Positions 1 to 11,564 of a stretch of 64,000 nt of DNA are shown in pieces. This stretch comes from Sthenelais limicola (Eukaryota > Annelida > Polychaeta > Phyllodocida > Sigalionidae). The position numbers and the translations under genes were made by a program. The DNA lies in the NCBI GenBank assembly GCA_942159475.1, contig OW804095.1, forward strand, positions 151,580,808 through 151,644,807. Direction: 5' to 3'. The notes beneath the pieces are model-generated. The model was not told the origin of the DNA. It saw only the letters and a list, made by a program, of their open reading frames with translations, and did not search any database. How positions within the stretch are numbered: position 1 is the stretch's first letter; each line of letters begins with the position of its first letter.

Positions 1-98
1 ACTCAGATATACCCAAAATTTGTCATTTTTAGCAGAATTTAGAAGAATTTACTAAATATGTAGAGCTGCCAATTGTACATTTTCTGAAAATCTGATCC
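1..98 (-). mobile_element. MITE family A, copy A-1 (cut by window start)
   Basis: The terminal 98 bp of a family A element: the GAGCTGCCAATTGTACATTT block and a terminal repeat ending TCTGATCC (consensus TCTGACCC). The rest lies outside the window. A short local duplication of AGAAGAATTTA sits at 40-52. Confidence 0.85.
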
Positions 99-1323
99 TA
101 TTACTGATGTGGGAATCTGTGGAGAGGCCTAGCCTAGCCTAGAAATCCCCAAAACGGTAATAATGTACGACCACATCGCAAATAGCTAGTGGGTGCGTTA
201 GTGCATTGTGGTTGCTAAATCTCCCGTATCTCTCAACACATGGAAGCTAGGTAGACATGTTTTTTTTTTTTTTTTTTTACGAATTCTATTCAGGTTGATA
301 TAACGGCATGTCCGTATTTAATGCCGTAATTAATGTTGTTTAAAATCCCAATTTAAATTACCAAAAACATCTGCCAGCCATTAATAGTTTATGTAAAAGG
401 AGGGAAAGATGTGTATATACTTGACCCTGAATCTGACCTTGGATCTGAAATGAGGGAATAATTATCGAACCCAGTTGTGCCAAGCAATAGAGAAGAAAAA
501 TCATTTGTGCATATAATTTTGATATTACATACTTTCAAATGCAAAGGAAAATGTCCCTGTCATTACATCACTGTAAACTATGTACTCTGTATTCAGGTTA
601 GTTGGGAGATTATGACACTTGATCTTTTTCTAACCGTCTTTTCTGAGCTTAGTTACGCTTACCCTGATCATAAGCTAATGTAGTCTAGATATTTCGATTA
701 GCAATGAATAACTTTCTGGACTTTACAAACTTATTTACAACTAGAATTATCCTTCTCAATAGTCAAAGACCATACAGGAAGACCAGAAATTCCTTTCTGA
801 AACATGGCACATCATGTTTAGGTACAAATGTTTTAAATAAAAGTGTCAGATATTTTGTAAAAAGAAACCCCTACAGATTTGGCAAAAATACTATAAAATG
901 AGCAAATCTAGTGGCGGATTAAGCGTTCGTCACCAGGCACAAACACAAGCGTTTTTACATAAAGATGGACATTCGCAATAGCATATGACATCAAATGAAT
1001 AAACCCGAATCAGTTAATCATTTTTAAAATAGCTCACCATCCTGAAAAGTCAAGGACTGCAGTTATATTGACTGTGACAATTATTATATAACTCAATCTC
1101 TACGCGCCTGTTTCTAAATCTACATTGCCTAGAAAGCAATTTAAGGAAAATGCCTAGTCTTACTACGCAGAAATATCTCCACTACCATTATAATCAATCT
1201 AATATAGCCTAAGATAAGATAATCTCCTTAAATAAACTAGGAATAGCCTAGACCCCATGTTTTCGAGATAATATGGAGGATATATATTAGCAAGGAAGTT
1301 CATATCATATGTATACATTATAT
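99..1323. other. No gene seen; A/T-rich spacer
   Basis: Contains a T19 run at about 260-278. Two frames of 65-68 codons (477-683, 704-901) show no recognisable protein and no splice context. No repeat family seen elsewhere in the window is present. Confidence 0.6.
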
Positions 1324-1677
1324 GTGATGTGTCACAGAAAATGAGTCATAGGTCGAACAAAAACTGTATTTTGAGTTTGATATTTGAAAAAATGAAATTA
1401 AGTGGATTTCAACGATGTTAACGTTTATGAAATCTAAAAAGTATTTCTATATTTTATGTTTGAAAAAAAATTAGTAAAGTAACTAAATATATTACATAGG
1501 ATGACCTTAGAAATGCAGGACTATATCAAATACAGTCATTTAATACATGTATCAATACGGCTTGAAACACTAGATACTCCAAATGTGAGAAAATTCTTAC
1601 AAAGGGATCCGGTAAATAAAAAACTATGAAAAATATCTATTTTGCAACTTATTACTCATTTTCCTGTGACACATCGC
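1324..1677 (-). mobile_element. MITE family B, copy B-1
   Basis: Terminal inverted repeats GTGATGTGTCACAG and CTGTGACACATCGC, extending to about 35 bp and including TGAGTCA on the left. Flanked by perfect ATAT duplications (1320-1323, 1678-1681). The interior matches the other B copies in reverse orientation. No transposase frame, so non-autonomous. Confidence 0.85.
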
Positions 1678-1779
1678 ATATTTCAATAGATTCTCTGATT
1701 AACGTTAGTATATTGTATTATTGTTAATGGTTCTTATCTGCAAATACGTGTACTGTAGAGGGGCAGGGTGAACTCATAT

Positions 1780-2131
1780 GTGATCCGATTTAGGAAAATG
1801 AGCCATAAGTCCATATTTGAAAAGAGGAGATCAAAGTGATTCCAACGATAGTAAACACTAGGATACCTAATAAGTATTTTAAGTTTAATATTTTTAAAAA
1901 ATTGTTAAAAAAAATGTTTGCAATGTTTCTGGATGGGTAATTATTATGGGTAAAGTAATAATAAAGATATATTTAATACAATGTCCCGAAATTTGTTATA
2001 TGGATTCATATGACTATAAGTGCTGAACCCTAAAAAAAATCAGAACATTCCACTAAAGAGATCTTGTAAATAAACACTTTGAAAAATATCAATTTCGCGA
2101 CTTGTGACTCATTTTCCTGGAATCACATCAC
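1780..2131 (-). mobile_element. MITE family B, copy B-2
   Basis: Starts GTGATCCGATTTAGG and ends CCTGGAATCACATCAC, with the same interior and orientation as copy B-1, which lies 102 bp away. Flanks are ATAT on the left and ATTT on the right, a target duplication with one mismatch. The left AP-1-type motif is mutated (GAGCCA); the right TGACTCA is intact. Confidence 0.82.
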
Positions 2132-2344
2132 ATTTATATGGAACAATGTGAAACCAAACGCCGTGAACGCCCTCTGTACAGAACTAATTGAACCGAAGGT
2201 GCGCTAGAAACAACTGCAGAGGAAAATTAATGAAATGTACATGAAATGAACTTCATCTCAAATGGTATCTTGTTTCATCACTTCGGTGTTATACCAAGCT
2301 GAAACAGACTCGTAACAACTCTAATCTTTGCTTCTGAAATCATA

Positions 2345-2803
2345 GAACACTCTTAGAAAAATGGTTCGTTGAGTTTCGTAAACGAACCTGGACTTCTGAA
2401 AAAGATTGAATCATATATTTTTGCCAACAGGCATCCCTTTTCCTAGACGTTTGATACCAAAACTTGAAAATTGTTGCAGCGGAAATTTAAGAAGAATGAA
2501 CAAGAAAGCAGTGAAATGGGTCAGATTTTCAGAAAGTGTACAATTGGCAGCTCTACACAATTAGTAACTTCTGCTAAATTAGGCTGCAATTAGGTCAATA
2601 TTGCGTAAATTCGAGTATATTTGTCATTGCATTGATTATAGCAATCTGTTTGGTTAGGTGGAACTGTATTTTGAACTTTATTTTCGTCTGAAATTTGGGG
2701 TTATTTGAGAAAATTGGTGAAGTTGAATTGTACATTTTCTGAAAATCTGACCCAATTGATCCCCGAGAAAACACCACGCGACCGTTTTCTTAAGAGTGTG
2801 TTC
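2345..2803. mobile_element. Inverted-repeat element R, interrupted by MITE A-2
   Basis: Left end GAACACTCTTAGAAAAATGG and right end TTTTCTTAAGAGTGTGTTC are imperfect inverted repeats (about 25 bp). An entire family A element (2518-2753) sits between them; removing it and one 4-bp target copy leaves about 219 bp. I associate ACTCTTAGAAAAATGGTTC-type ends with dispersed non-autonomous DNA transposons of animals (memory, not searched). A similar end may exist near 55680-55712. Confidence 0.6.
2518..2753 (+). mobile_element. MITE family A, copy A-2 (inside element R)
   Basis: 236 bp, GGGTCAGATTTTC to GAAAATCTGACCC, core of the first subtype (CTGCAATT, then AATATTGCGTAAATTCGAG). Flanks AAAT and AATT are a degraded 4-bp duplication. 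It is the younger insertion relative to R. Confidence 0.9.
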
Positions 2804-4584
2804 AGTCATTCGCGAAACAAATCATGGATTATAGACTAAATAAAAAAACAATTTAGAATATATACAGACATATTTCTCATACTGCTTAAATTAAATGCAT
2901 GTTTCTCTTCCAAGTCTAGACGTATTTTATATGCAATGAAAAGCAGGTGTCCAGAATTATCCCCAAGCGGCGAATCTTTTGACTAATTTTACAAAGGAAA
3001 ATACTATATACTGCTATAGAACAAGCTGCTGAAAGCGTAAGCTATGACTGTGTGTACACTACTATTCTTAACAGCTTTATCCAATATAACAATTGTTCAT
3101 ATGAAGCAAATGAATCTAATGATTGTTTCTCTCGGTCTAGTATAGCCAGAAATATTTCAACAGTCTAATACAATGGAATATTTCTGTGACAATTCTACGA
3201 TCACAAAGCTTCGGGTGCTTGTGTGTTGTTAGACGAATTTGAGTGATTTTTTTCAGAAAAATATACTTTGTACAATAAATGTGAGCGTTAGAACACATCC
3301 ACATGTCAAAGTCCTCAAAGATCTAATAGTTCTTAGAGTGTATAATGCATGTTGATCACCTGAACACGCCATATATAGGGACCCGGCATGGATGGGCCTT
3401 TAATAGAAAGCTTATCGTATTACACAAATTTACCTGCTCAGCCCTATTCATTGGGCTCAATGTACTGAGCTGCTCTCCCCAGAACACAACACAAAGGTTG
3501 CGTGCTGACCAGCGATAGTTCTATTACCAACCCCTCTCACTCACTGCTTCATATGAACCCTTGTGTCTCTCCCCTTGAAGTAAATAATTCTATACCTTGC
3601 TCTTATGCTGGGTTCTGACACTCACAAATTACACACTGGGTGCTTGATGGATAGTCTTATAATGCCATCTTATTACTGATAAAACCTCTCACACACAAAA
3701 TGGACCATATAAAATACTCAATCTAAACTTGGAATTTAAACGAAACTGAAGATTTTAATCAATTATTTACAATTCAAATCCTCATGAGATACATTGTGAG
3801 CTTGTTAACTTTTCGGATTAATCTTTAAAAATAAAAAAACTTTTCGGATTAAATATTTTGATAGTTTTTAACGGGGAATGACTCGCAGTAATCGGTCTAA
3901 ATGTAATGGAAAGTAATTAATTAGAGATAAATTTCTATCGTACATATGTTTTCAAGATATCCAGACATTACTTTTCAATCCATGCTTTTTAATCCGCTTT
4001 TCCTCACTTAGTAACTTTAATAGCCAGGAGCGAGAACGCCTACCTCCACTTCTATAATATATAATTAATGGAATTTTATTTCTTGAATTTTGTTTTTCAT
4101 TTTACCGAGACTATTTCACCTCACTGGGGGTCTTTCACTAGTACTAGAATACTTCAAGTATGGGGAATGCTTTCGGCGGTACATCCCTTATTGAAATAAT
4201 CATATAAATGGCTAAATCCCTCGCAGTCAAATGGGATTAACATAATCTTTCCATAATAAGTTTCTATGAGTGATAAGAACAATACGCTACATCCAAAATA
4301 GGATGATTAAACCTCTTAAATAATGTTTTTTTGTAAACTTTTATCCGGATGTATGACTTAAATCTGTCTTATAACCCCTTTTCTAGGATTGAACCCTATC
4401 ACACTTGTGAAATTCTCGTGAAATAAAAATCGGTTTTAAGAAATGTGATTCGAGAGGGTCATCGCCAGCATGGTAACATATATGTAGCTCAAGCCAATGG
4501 AGAAACAAGTTTCTTCACAAATTTCATACCATACGGTATCATCTTAAATCAAGGTAATTCTATCGTAAGATCTCTGCATCTTAC
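2804..4584. other. No gene seen; A/T-rich spacer
   Basis: No exon with splice support and no family repeat seen. AACTTTTCGGATTAA occurs twice, at 3808 and 3837 (a 29-bp local duplication). A frame at 4445-4678 runs into the following tandem repeat and is not credible as coding. Confidence 0.55.
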
Positions 4585-4646
4585 TTTATTTTATCTCATT
4601 TTATCTCATTTTATCTCATTTTATCTCATTTTATCTCATTTTATTA
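4585..4646 (+). repeat. 10-bp tandem repeat (TTTTATCTCA)n
   Basis: About six units of TTATCTCATT, five of them exact (4591-4640). It lies just upstream of a non-LTR retrotransposon tail that ends in the related (TTATC)n, so both may be slippage products of such a tail. Confidence 0.9.
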
Positions 4647-4689
4647 ACTGTATAAACTGCATCTACATTAATAGTTAACTCTGCCTTGA

Positions 4690-4828
4690 GAGAGATGGTA
4701 ACGTCTGGGAGAACTGGATCTGATCTAGAAGTATGTATACCTATTTGTCTGTATTTGTCTATTTTCGTAACTTCATAATGTACTGTGTGTTGGGTAAATA
4801 AAGTAGTATTTTATCTTATCTTATCTTC
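4690..4828 (+). mobile_element. Truncated non-LTR retrotransposon 3' end, copy 1
   Basis: Contains CTGGGAGAACTGGATCTGA, then ACCTATTTGTCTG, then GGTAAATAAAGTAGTATTTTA followed by (TCTTA)n. The same blocks in the same order occur at 5101-5211 and, more diverged, at several other loci in the window. This arrangement fits the 3' untranslated end of a LINE with a short tandem-repeat tail. No coding part is attached. Confidence 0.6.
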
Positions 4829-5100
4829 ATTTATAATATTGAAATAACAACGCCACAATACGTCCACGGTGGACAACACCTATCTTCATGTGAATGTTTA
4901 AATAGTATATAGGCCTCATATAATGAGCGTCTATAATTAACTGACGGTGCTAAGTATCATAAGAAGTGATATTAGTCGGTTTTTATATTATTCTCTGTTT
5001 TATAAGTTGCTTTATAACGTAAAAATGTGTTTTATAACTTTAGCTTGTTCTTGTTCTATGTGTCTTTAGCCAGTCTCTCTGTTAGTATAGATGTCTTTTC

Positions 5101-5211
5101 TATTATGAGGTGGCGGCTGGAAGACCTGGATTTTACCCAGAAGCCTGGTCACCTATTTGTCTAACTTTCATACCTGTACTGGTATAACCTCAGACAAATA
5201 AAGTATTTTTC
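5101..5211 (+). mobile_element. Truncated non-LTR retrotransposon 3' end, copy 2
   Basis: GGCTGGAAGACCTGGATTTT, CCAGAAGCCTGGTCACCTAT and GACAAATAAAGTATTTTTC align with copy 1. The tail is T-rich and then (AAAT)n rather than (TCTTA)n. Confidence 0.6.
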
Positions 5212-7016
5212 AGTTCATTTTTTTTTTTCAAATAAATAAATAATAATAAAAAAATAACCTCACAATATATCTCATGTAACTGAAGCAAGAAATACAAGAA
5301 CATGTCTACTTACCATGTCTTTATCGTTGAAAGAACTCAAGCTGATGACGTAAATATCAACGAAGACGATTGTGCTCTCATCTACAGTGAAATAAATTTG
5401 GTTCACAGAATCGTGTTAATTATGCTGTTGATTATGCTCCAGTTTGGCACAGATAGATCACAGAAAGAGGCAGAGAATAGAAAAGGAAACAGAGAGAAGA
5501 AGGGGAGAAGAAAGGTAGCAGAAGAGCGAATGATGGAGAGAACGAGGGATGGACGACTAGAAAGCGAGCTAAGAATGAATGAAGGGTACGACATGTAAAA
5601 GATTAATACAACAACGTGAAGTGTCAACCACTAAACATCATGATCATTTTCTATTCCTCCAGAATGTCAGTACAGGACATGATGCGATTCCATGCTTGTT
5701 TTAATTAAGTTCTTGTTATTAAAGAAGAAGAGCGGTTACTTATTAATCTTAACATGATAAACCTCACGTTGGACCTATAGATCTCTACCGGCGATCTCTG
5801 TCATCGTTATTATTAATTATGGATAGGGCGTTTTGTATTAAAACCTTTCGTTAGGCCTGTTACCTGGGAGGTGGGCATGCATTCACTCAGTGTTATTCGT
5901 TGATTCAAATGTGTTGTTCTCTGTTGATATGGAAAGTGCTCCGTGATTTAAATAGATTTTCAAGTGTCCTTTGTGGGGAGTGAGGAATATAGGGGAAAGG
6001 TTTATTTCATCTACTGCAATCAATCATACAATTATTGATTTATAAATAAATCTGGTTTGTATAAGAATAATAATAAGAATTCCTTTAGTCATTAAATAAT
6101 AATTTGCGATAAAACACAATAATAATTTCGTGTTTGAAATTCGAGTCGAAAATTTATAAATTCGAGGTGAAATCATGGCGAAATGAATAAATTTCTGCAA
6201 ACTGAACAATATGTCTTTGTATATTAGTCCTAAAGTTATCCATTCCTTCGACACAACATATTTTACTCCTGGAGTAATTAAGTGATTCCCACTGCTAAAA
6301 AGCTACTGAACAAAGGAGCGATAAAACTCGTTACTTCCGAGGCAAACGTAATGATAAATAGTAACTTATCAAATAACGATTCTCTCTAGAGCTCTTGATT
6401 GAGTTCCCTGCTCGTTTGGGAATTGTTTATCAATAGATATGGTACACACAGCCAATAAAAATATCCCATCCATCATTAATTTGAAGGTGGAACTGGAAAT
6501 TTCCCAGATATATGGTGGGCGGTCGAAGATGGATTGGTTTTCTTTAGTTGGAAGAATACCTAGAGAAATGGCACCTAGCTCCAACCCACACCACCTGATC
6601 CCGTATTTACATCGCATGAAATGTCAACGAGCTAGCAGCAATGGTCGGTAATGTATCACCTAGAGACGACGTCAAGTAGTGACAAAAAAAGGAATGTATT
6701 TAACACTTAATCTATTAAAATCCTTGGATTTGTGGGCATGGAGACATTTCATTTTGGTAGTAAAAGGTGAGGGTATTGTTGGAACATAGATAGTTCTAAA
6801 TGCATAGGTCTGGTTCTGTATGTTCTACTAGTTTGACAAACTTTCCTTTCCAGTTAATTACCCCTAAGGCGACAGGTCTGTAATGTGGAATGCTGTGCAG
6901 GCCTTTGAGACAGGTTTGAATGTTGAGCGGTGGCTTCCGCCTGTGGCTTCTCGCCTGGCTTCATTTCAGATGGCTTCTCACGAGCAACACCAGCACAGAC
7001 CACCAGGCCTATACAT
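5212..7016. other. No gene seen; includes a polypurine tract
   Basis: Between about 5456 and 5590 the plus strand is mostly purine (GA-rich), which opens frames on both strands (98 and 74 codons) by composition alone. Short GGCTTC-rich repeats occur at 6930-6990. No conserved protein or splice-bounded exon was recognised. Confidence 0.5.
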
Positions 7017-7248
7017 GGGTCAGAATTTCAGGAAATGTACAATTCAACTTCGCCAATCTCAAATAACCCAAATTTTAGACAAAAAATAAGTTCAAAATAC
7101 AGTTCAACCTAACCAAACAGATTGCTAGAATCAGTGCAATGCCGAATATAGCCAAATTTACCCAGTATTGGCCAAATTGCAGCTTATTTTAGCAGAATTT
7201 ACTAAATGTGTACCGCTGCCAATTGTAAATTTTCTGAAAATCTGACCC
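7017..7248 (-). mobile_element. MITE family A, copy A-3
   Basis: 232 bp, first subtype, with perfect ACAT duplications (7013-7016, 7249-7252). One substitution in the left terminal repeat (CAGAATTTC) and one in the right (TGTAAATT). Confidence 0.92.
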
Positions 7249-8034
7249 ACATAATAAGCAGTGCCTAATCGGAAGGGGGGACTGAAGGAATAATGACCAT
7301 TGCCTCTTCACACATATTACTTATGTTAAATATGCCAGTCCTATAACTAATAGATATACTTAAACCCATTATCCACTATGGCGATATGATAAGCGATGAA
7401 CATGTGACATATATTGCCCACTAACAACAGTTCATTTCATGTTTGCAATTTAAACGCAAATGGGGGAGTGTCAGATGTGTTGCCACATTCTCTGGGAACT
7501 GTTGTTTCTGTATGGATATTTGTTGCAACAAATTAGTGGGCAACAACAACAGTTGTCGGCGCCGTTTTTCTCTCTATTGGAGTCGCCCCAAAAGTGGCTT
7601 TTACAAGTATGATGTCAAAGCTGTTGAATCAAAGCAAATGTATGATTTGTATTCAGTTTGAGTCATCAAACAGATCTAACATCTTTGTCAAACATTACAA
7701 ACCTAAGTTCCATGGTATGCATGGTGTTTTATCTACACTGCTTCATCGGCAATAGTTCACCTCAGTTCCACGAGGAATTATAAGAGATGAGATCAGGCTT
7801 TAAAAGGTGGCAGGTGCCCCGTTAGCCTCCATATTACCGCTGCCCCACCTGTTGATGGTATGTTGGAAGCTGGGGGATTAGCGCAACAGCACCAAAGGGA
7901 GAGATTACCAATGCTAACGGTTAAGGCGGGAATCTTTGTGAACAATATTTGTCATTGGGATTTCTCTGACACGTGAAGACACAGCTGTGCAACCCTGGAG
8001 GGAGAGATGTTCCTTTAAGTATATAGGTCAGATT
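7249..8034. other. No gene seen
   Basis: TTGTTGCAACAAATTAG (7521-7537) is a short palindromic patch. A 72-codon frame at 7443-7661 has no recognisable content. Confidence 0.5.
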
Positions 8035-8261
8035 TTCAGAAAATGTATACAATTGGCAGCTGTACCCATTTAGGAAATTCTCCTAAATTAAGCTGAAAAC
8101 TGAAGAGTACCGGGTATATCTGAGTATATTTGGGATCGCACTGATTTAAAGTATCAGTTCTGTTATGTTAAACTGTATTTTGAAGCACATTTTTGTCTTA
8201 AATGTGGGTTATTTGAGAGGATTGGTGAAGGTGAATTGTACATTTTCTGAAAATCTGGCCC
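8035..8261 (+). mobile_element. MITE family A, copy A-4
   Basis: 227 bp, second subtype (AAGTATCAGTTCTG core, GAGAGGATTGGTGAAGG near the end). The first base has changed from G to A, and perfect ATAT duplications flank it (8031-8034, 8262-8265). Confidence 0.9.
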
Positions 8262-8473
8262 ATATGTGCAGATAAATGGGTGGCAAGCCTCTGTCTCTAT
8301 TGGCCGTGATCTTGGTACTTTACATGACACCTATCTGTATACACAGGTGTATTCATGTCATCTCATAAGGAGGATATATCTAATGGATTTAATCTAATAG
8401 CAGGGACCAGCTAATCAGGTTTCTAAGTGATTTACCTATTGCGATTTGGATCGCTTCTGTACAGTACATATAA

Positions 8474-8736
8474 GGGTGAAACCGTGAGAAAATGTACCGT
8501 TCACCTTTATCAATCCTCTCAAATAACTCAAATTTGAAACAGATTTCAAATTTGGGGTATTTGAGACATGAATGAGGTTTGAAATATAATTCAAGATTAC
8601 CAAACAGATTTCCTGAATCAACGTGATCCAAAATGTACTCATATACATATATAGTATTTATCATTTTCCAGACTAATTTAGCGATATTTACTAAATGTGA
8701 AGAGCTGCCGATTGCACATTTATGGCGATCCGACCC
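8474..8736 (-). mobile_element. MITE family A, copy A-5 (diverged)
   Basis: 263 bp. Both ends are altered: left GGGTGAAACCGTGAGAAAAT, right ATGGCGATCCGACCC. Inside, CAAATTTGAAACAGATTTCAAATTTG forms a small local palindrome that accounts for part of the extra length. Flanks ATAA/ACAA differ at one base. Confidence 0.8.
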
Positions 8737-9605
8737 ACAAGTATAGCATATGCATGAGGGAATCCCCTAGCATTATCTCTCAATATCACCTCCATAAATC
8801 ACAGATCTGAATCAGCTATGAATAAACTTAGATTAAAATATCTGATCTCTTGATTTTCATCAGCAATATCGTCTGTTACAGATTCAATACAGGTTCAGCA
8901 ACGCAATTAATTAGTCTGCGAGGATGTGTCATATGGCTGGCATTGTATCTGTTATCGGAGGGATACTATATCTGAGGTGTTATTGGATTGACTATCTCCA
9001 CGAGTGACTCGGGAACCGCTCATTAACAGTGTTTGGATAGAGGAAGTATCATTGACGTCTCGCAATGACAGGGGGGAGGGAGGGAGGGGTGGGAGGCAAA
9101 TTGATACTAAATGCTTTAGATAAGGGGGACAAGGGTTTACTCATCGATCAGTCTCGAATGACTGGTGTGCTATGTGTTGTCTTCTTTTATTTTGTTTTTG
9201 TTTTGTACAGTGAAGCAATACGATATGCAGAACTTGGGGTTTGAACCCAGTACCCAGGGAACCCATGGATTTGACGCCAGTGAAATTCCCTAAAGCTCCA
9301 CACTGAAGTCTGCTATTTTTAGTATCAGATGTTAATACAAAAATGTACAATTCCTGCTTCCCTTACTAAGAACCGTTTACATCTTAATCATTTGGCAAGG
9401 CTTTAAATGTAATCAATATTTTGCTGCGGTTATATATATTTATACAAGAATTTCAAGTTGAATCTCCTAAATATCAATATGGACTTAAATAAGGTCAACC
9501 TGGGAAGATGCTCCACAGTTTTGGTTAAATGACTTTTAGATGGGTCAGAAAAGAAGGGAACAAAAAGTAGAAAATCTTTTTGATCGGTTTTAACGGAGAG
9601 AGCAG
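8737..9605. other. No gene seen; possible tRNA-like B box
   Basis: On the minus strand, GGGTTCAAACCCC at 9236-9248 matches a polymerase III B box, but no convincing A box or cloverleaf was found, so no tRNA is called. G-rich GGGGGGAGGGAGGGAGGGG lies near 9070-9095. Confidence 0.35.
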
Positions 9606-9947
9606 TTTTAAGAGAGATGGCAAACCCTTCACATTGAGCAGTTCAGTGTTTAACTGTAGCTTTAAGTGAGATGGCAAACCCTTCACATTGAGCTGTTCAG
9701 TGTTTAAGTGAAAGTCCATCTTTTGGTCCTGGGTAAGACCATAAAGTGCCTTTCTGTCTCTTTCTCTATCTCTCTCTCTCCCTTTTTCTCTATCTCTATT
9801 TCCTGGGTATGATCATAAACTGCCTCCTTCTCAGCTCTCCCGCCCTTGATATAACCATCTTAAATGTGTTGATAAGGGCGTAAAGCAACTAATCTCACTC
9901 ACCCACTTTAAGAGAAATGGCAAACCCTTCACATTGAGCAGCTCTGA
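9540..9947 (+). repeat. Repeat V, locus 1: tandem units split by a family C insertion
   Basis: The motif GAGATGGCAAACCCTTCACA with flanking TTTAAG and TTGAGCWGTTCAGTG occurs at 9606, 9660 (54-bp step) and 9906. The third unit lies beyond a family C repeat (9725-9904), which evidently inserted into the array. The upstream part (9540-9600, AAGAAGGGAACAAAAAGTAG) is shared with loci at 35020 and 54285. Confidence 0.7.
9725..9904 (-). mobile_element. Dispersed repeat family C, copy 1
   Basis: 180 bp. On the minus strand it begins GTGAGTGAGATTAGTTGCTT followed by TACGCCC, and ends with GGTCTTACCCAGGACC; the middle is a pyrimidine-rich (plus strand) block. Two further copies occur in the window. 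A GTGAGTGAG...TTTACGCC start is what I remember from dispersed repeats of molluscs and related phyla. Mechanism unknown; no inverted ends are obvious. Confidence 0.65.
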
Positions 9948-10126
9948 GTGGTATATGGCTGTGTGTGTGTGCAGTGGGAGGAGTTGCTCCAGTGTTATGG
10001 TGCTATAGACAGCTACTGAGCTGCTCATTAATACAACTCTGACAAGCAGCATTTATCTTCTACTGGAGAGGATTCACGCCAGGGACTGGATTAGTTTATC
10101 ACTAGACCCTTGATATAGGGCTTCCT

Positions 10127-10480
10127 GCCCCACCTCTTCTACCCCTCCCCCCAGCCCCCCACCATTCTCTACCCCTGCTCCACCTCTTCTACCCCTCCCC
10201 CCAGCCCCCCACCATTCTCTACCCCTGCCCCACCTCTTCTACCCCTCCCCCCAGCCCCCCACCATTCTCTACCCCTGCTCCACCTCTTCTACCCCTCCCC
10301 CCAGCCCCCCACCATTCTCTACACCTGCCCCACCTCTTCTACCCCTCCCCCCAGCCCCCCACCATTCTCTACCCCTTCCACAGCCCCCTGCCCCAGCCCC
10401 CCACCACTCTCTACCCCTGCCCCACCTCTTCTACCCCTCCAACAGCCCCCCGCCACTCTCTACCCCTGCCCCTTCAGTCC
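10127..10480 (+). repeat. C-rich minisatellite, 50-bp unit
   Basis: Five near-identical 50-bp units beginning ACCCCTCCCCCCAGCCCCCC start at 10141, 10191, 10241, 10291 and 10341, followed by shorter degenerate units. The minus strand has repeated runs of four to six G, suitable for G-quadruplex formation. Confidence 0.92.
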
Positions 10481-10884
10481 TCTTGGTTAAATGATGAGTA
10501 AATTAAGTAATAGTTCATGTCAAGAAGGAAAGATCGATTAGATAAATCCGCCTCCCCTAGGATTCAATGATCATCCCCTACCTAAGATAAGTAATAGTTT
10601 GTTTGTTGCAATAGCTGAAAATGCAGCTTTTAACTGATAAAGGCCCATGTACATTGCCACAGCCAGCTATTGTAGTGTTTGCCATACATCGCTCGGACAC
10701 CTAGAGTACTTCAGGCGGCCGCGATAATGGACATTGGGCTTTAAACTATGGAAATAAAGTGTAGAAGCCTTTGCTGGCTGCACATCGTGAGGTTTGATAA
10801 CCTGATTATGAGGCTATCAAATGGGCTTCCCTAACAGCTCACCCGAGTGACTCAGGCTAACGTGAGTGGCTTCTTAAAACACAA
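10481..10884. other. No gene seen
   Basis: Unremarkable sequence between the C-rich minisatellite and copy A-6; no repeat family or exon recognised. Confidence 0.5.
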
Positions 10885-11118
10885 GGGTCAGATTTTCAGA
10901 AAATGTACAATTCACTTTCACAAATTCTCTGAAATAACCTAAATTTAGACGAAAATAAAGTTCAAAATACAGTTCAACCCAACCAAACAGGTTGCTAGAA
11001 TCAATGCAATGCCGAATATACTGGAATTTACCTGGCATTGACCAAATTGCAGCCTTATTTAGCAGAATTTACTAAATGTGTACAGCTGCCAATTGTACAT
11101 TTTCTGTTGACCTAACCC
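10885..11118 (-). mobile_element. MITE family A, copy A-6
   Basis: 234 bp, first subtype. The right end is altered (TTCTGTTGACCTAACCC). Flanks ACAA/ACTA are a duplication with one mismatch. Confidence 0.88.
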
Positions 11119-11329
11119 ACTATATGCTTGGCGGACGTGAATCGCTTGATGAACCCTCAAATCTACCCATATAAGTGTATTAATCTCTCCATAAACTGGA
11201 AACATGCATGTCATCCATCATTCTGTCAAGGGTTCACCCACTTACTCCAGTGCTTCTTGTGCTATTTTTATGCTCGTATCACTTCATGGATTAATTGGAT
11301 CAATCCGGGTTGCCTAATGATGACATAAC

Positions 11330-11564
11330 GGGTGAGATTTTCAGAAAATGTACAATTCAACTTCACCAATCTTCTCAAATAACCCACATTTCAGACAGAA
11401 ATAAGGTTCAAAATGCAGTTCAACCTTACCACACAGATTGCTAGAAACAATGCAATGTCAAATATACTCGAATTCACCTAGTATTGATCAAATTGCAGCC
11501 TAATTTAGCAGAATTTATCAAATGTGTACAGCTGCCAATTGTACATTTTCTGAAAATCTGACCC
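11330..11564 (-). mobile_element. MITE family A, copy A-7
   Basis: 235 bp, first subtype, same orientation as A-6 and 211 bp from it. Left end GGGTGAGATTTTC has one change. Flanks TAAC/TATT show no clean duplication. Confidence 0.88.

Noticed and set aside
5302..5627. 98-codon charged protein and its antisense
   Set aside because: The C-terminal half is a translated polypurine tract; no splice-bounded exon or family.
9141..9350. tRNA gene on the minus strand (GGGTTCAAACCCC)
   Set aside because: A B box is present but no cloverleaf, acceptor stem or clear A box could be drawn.
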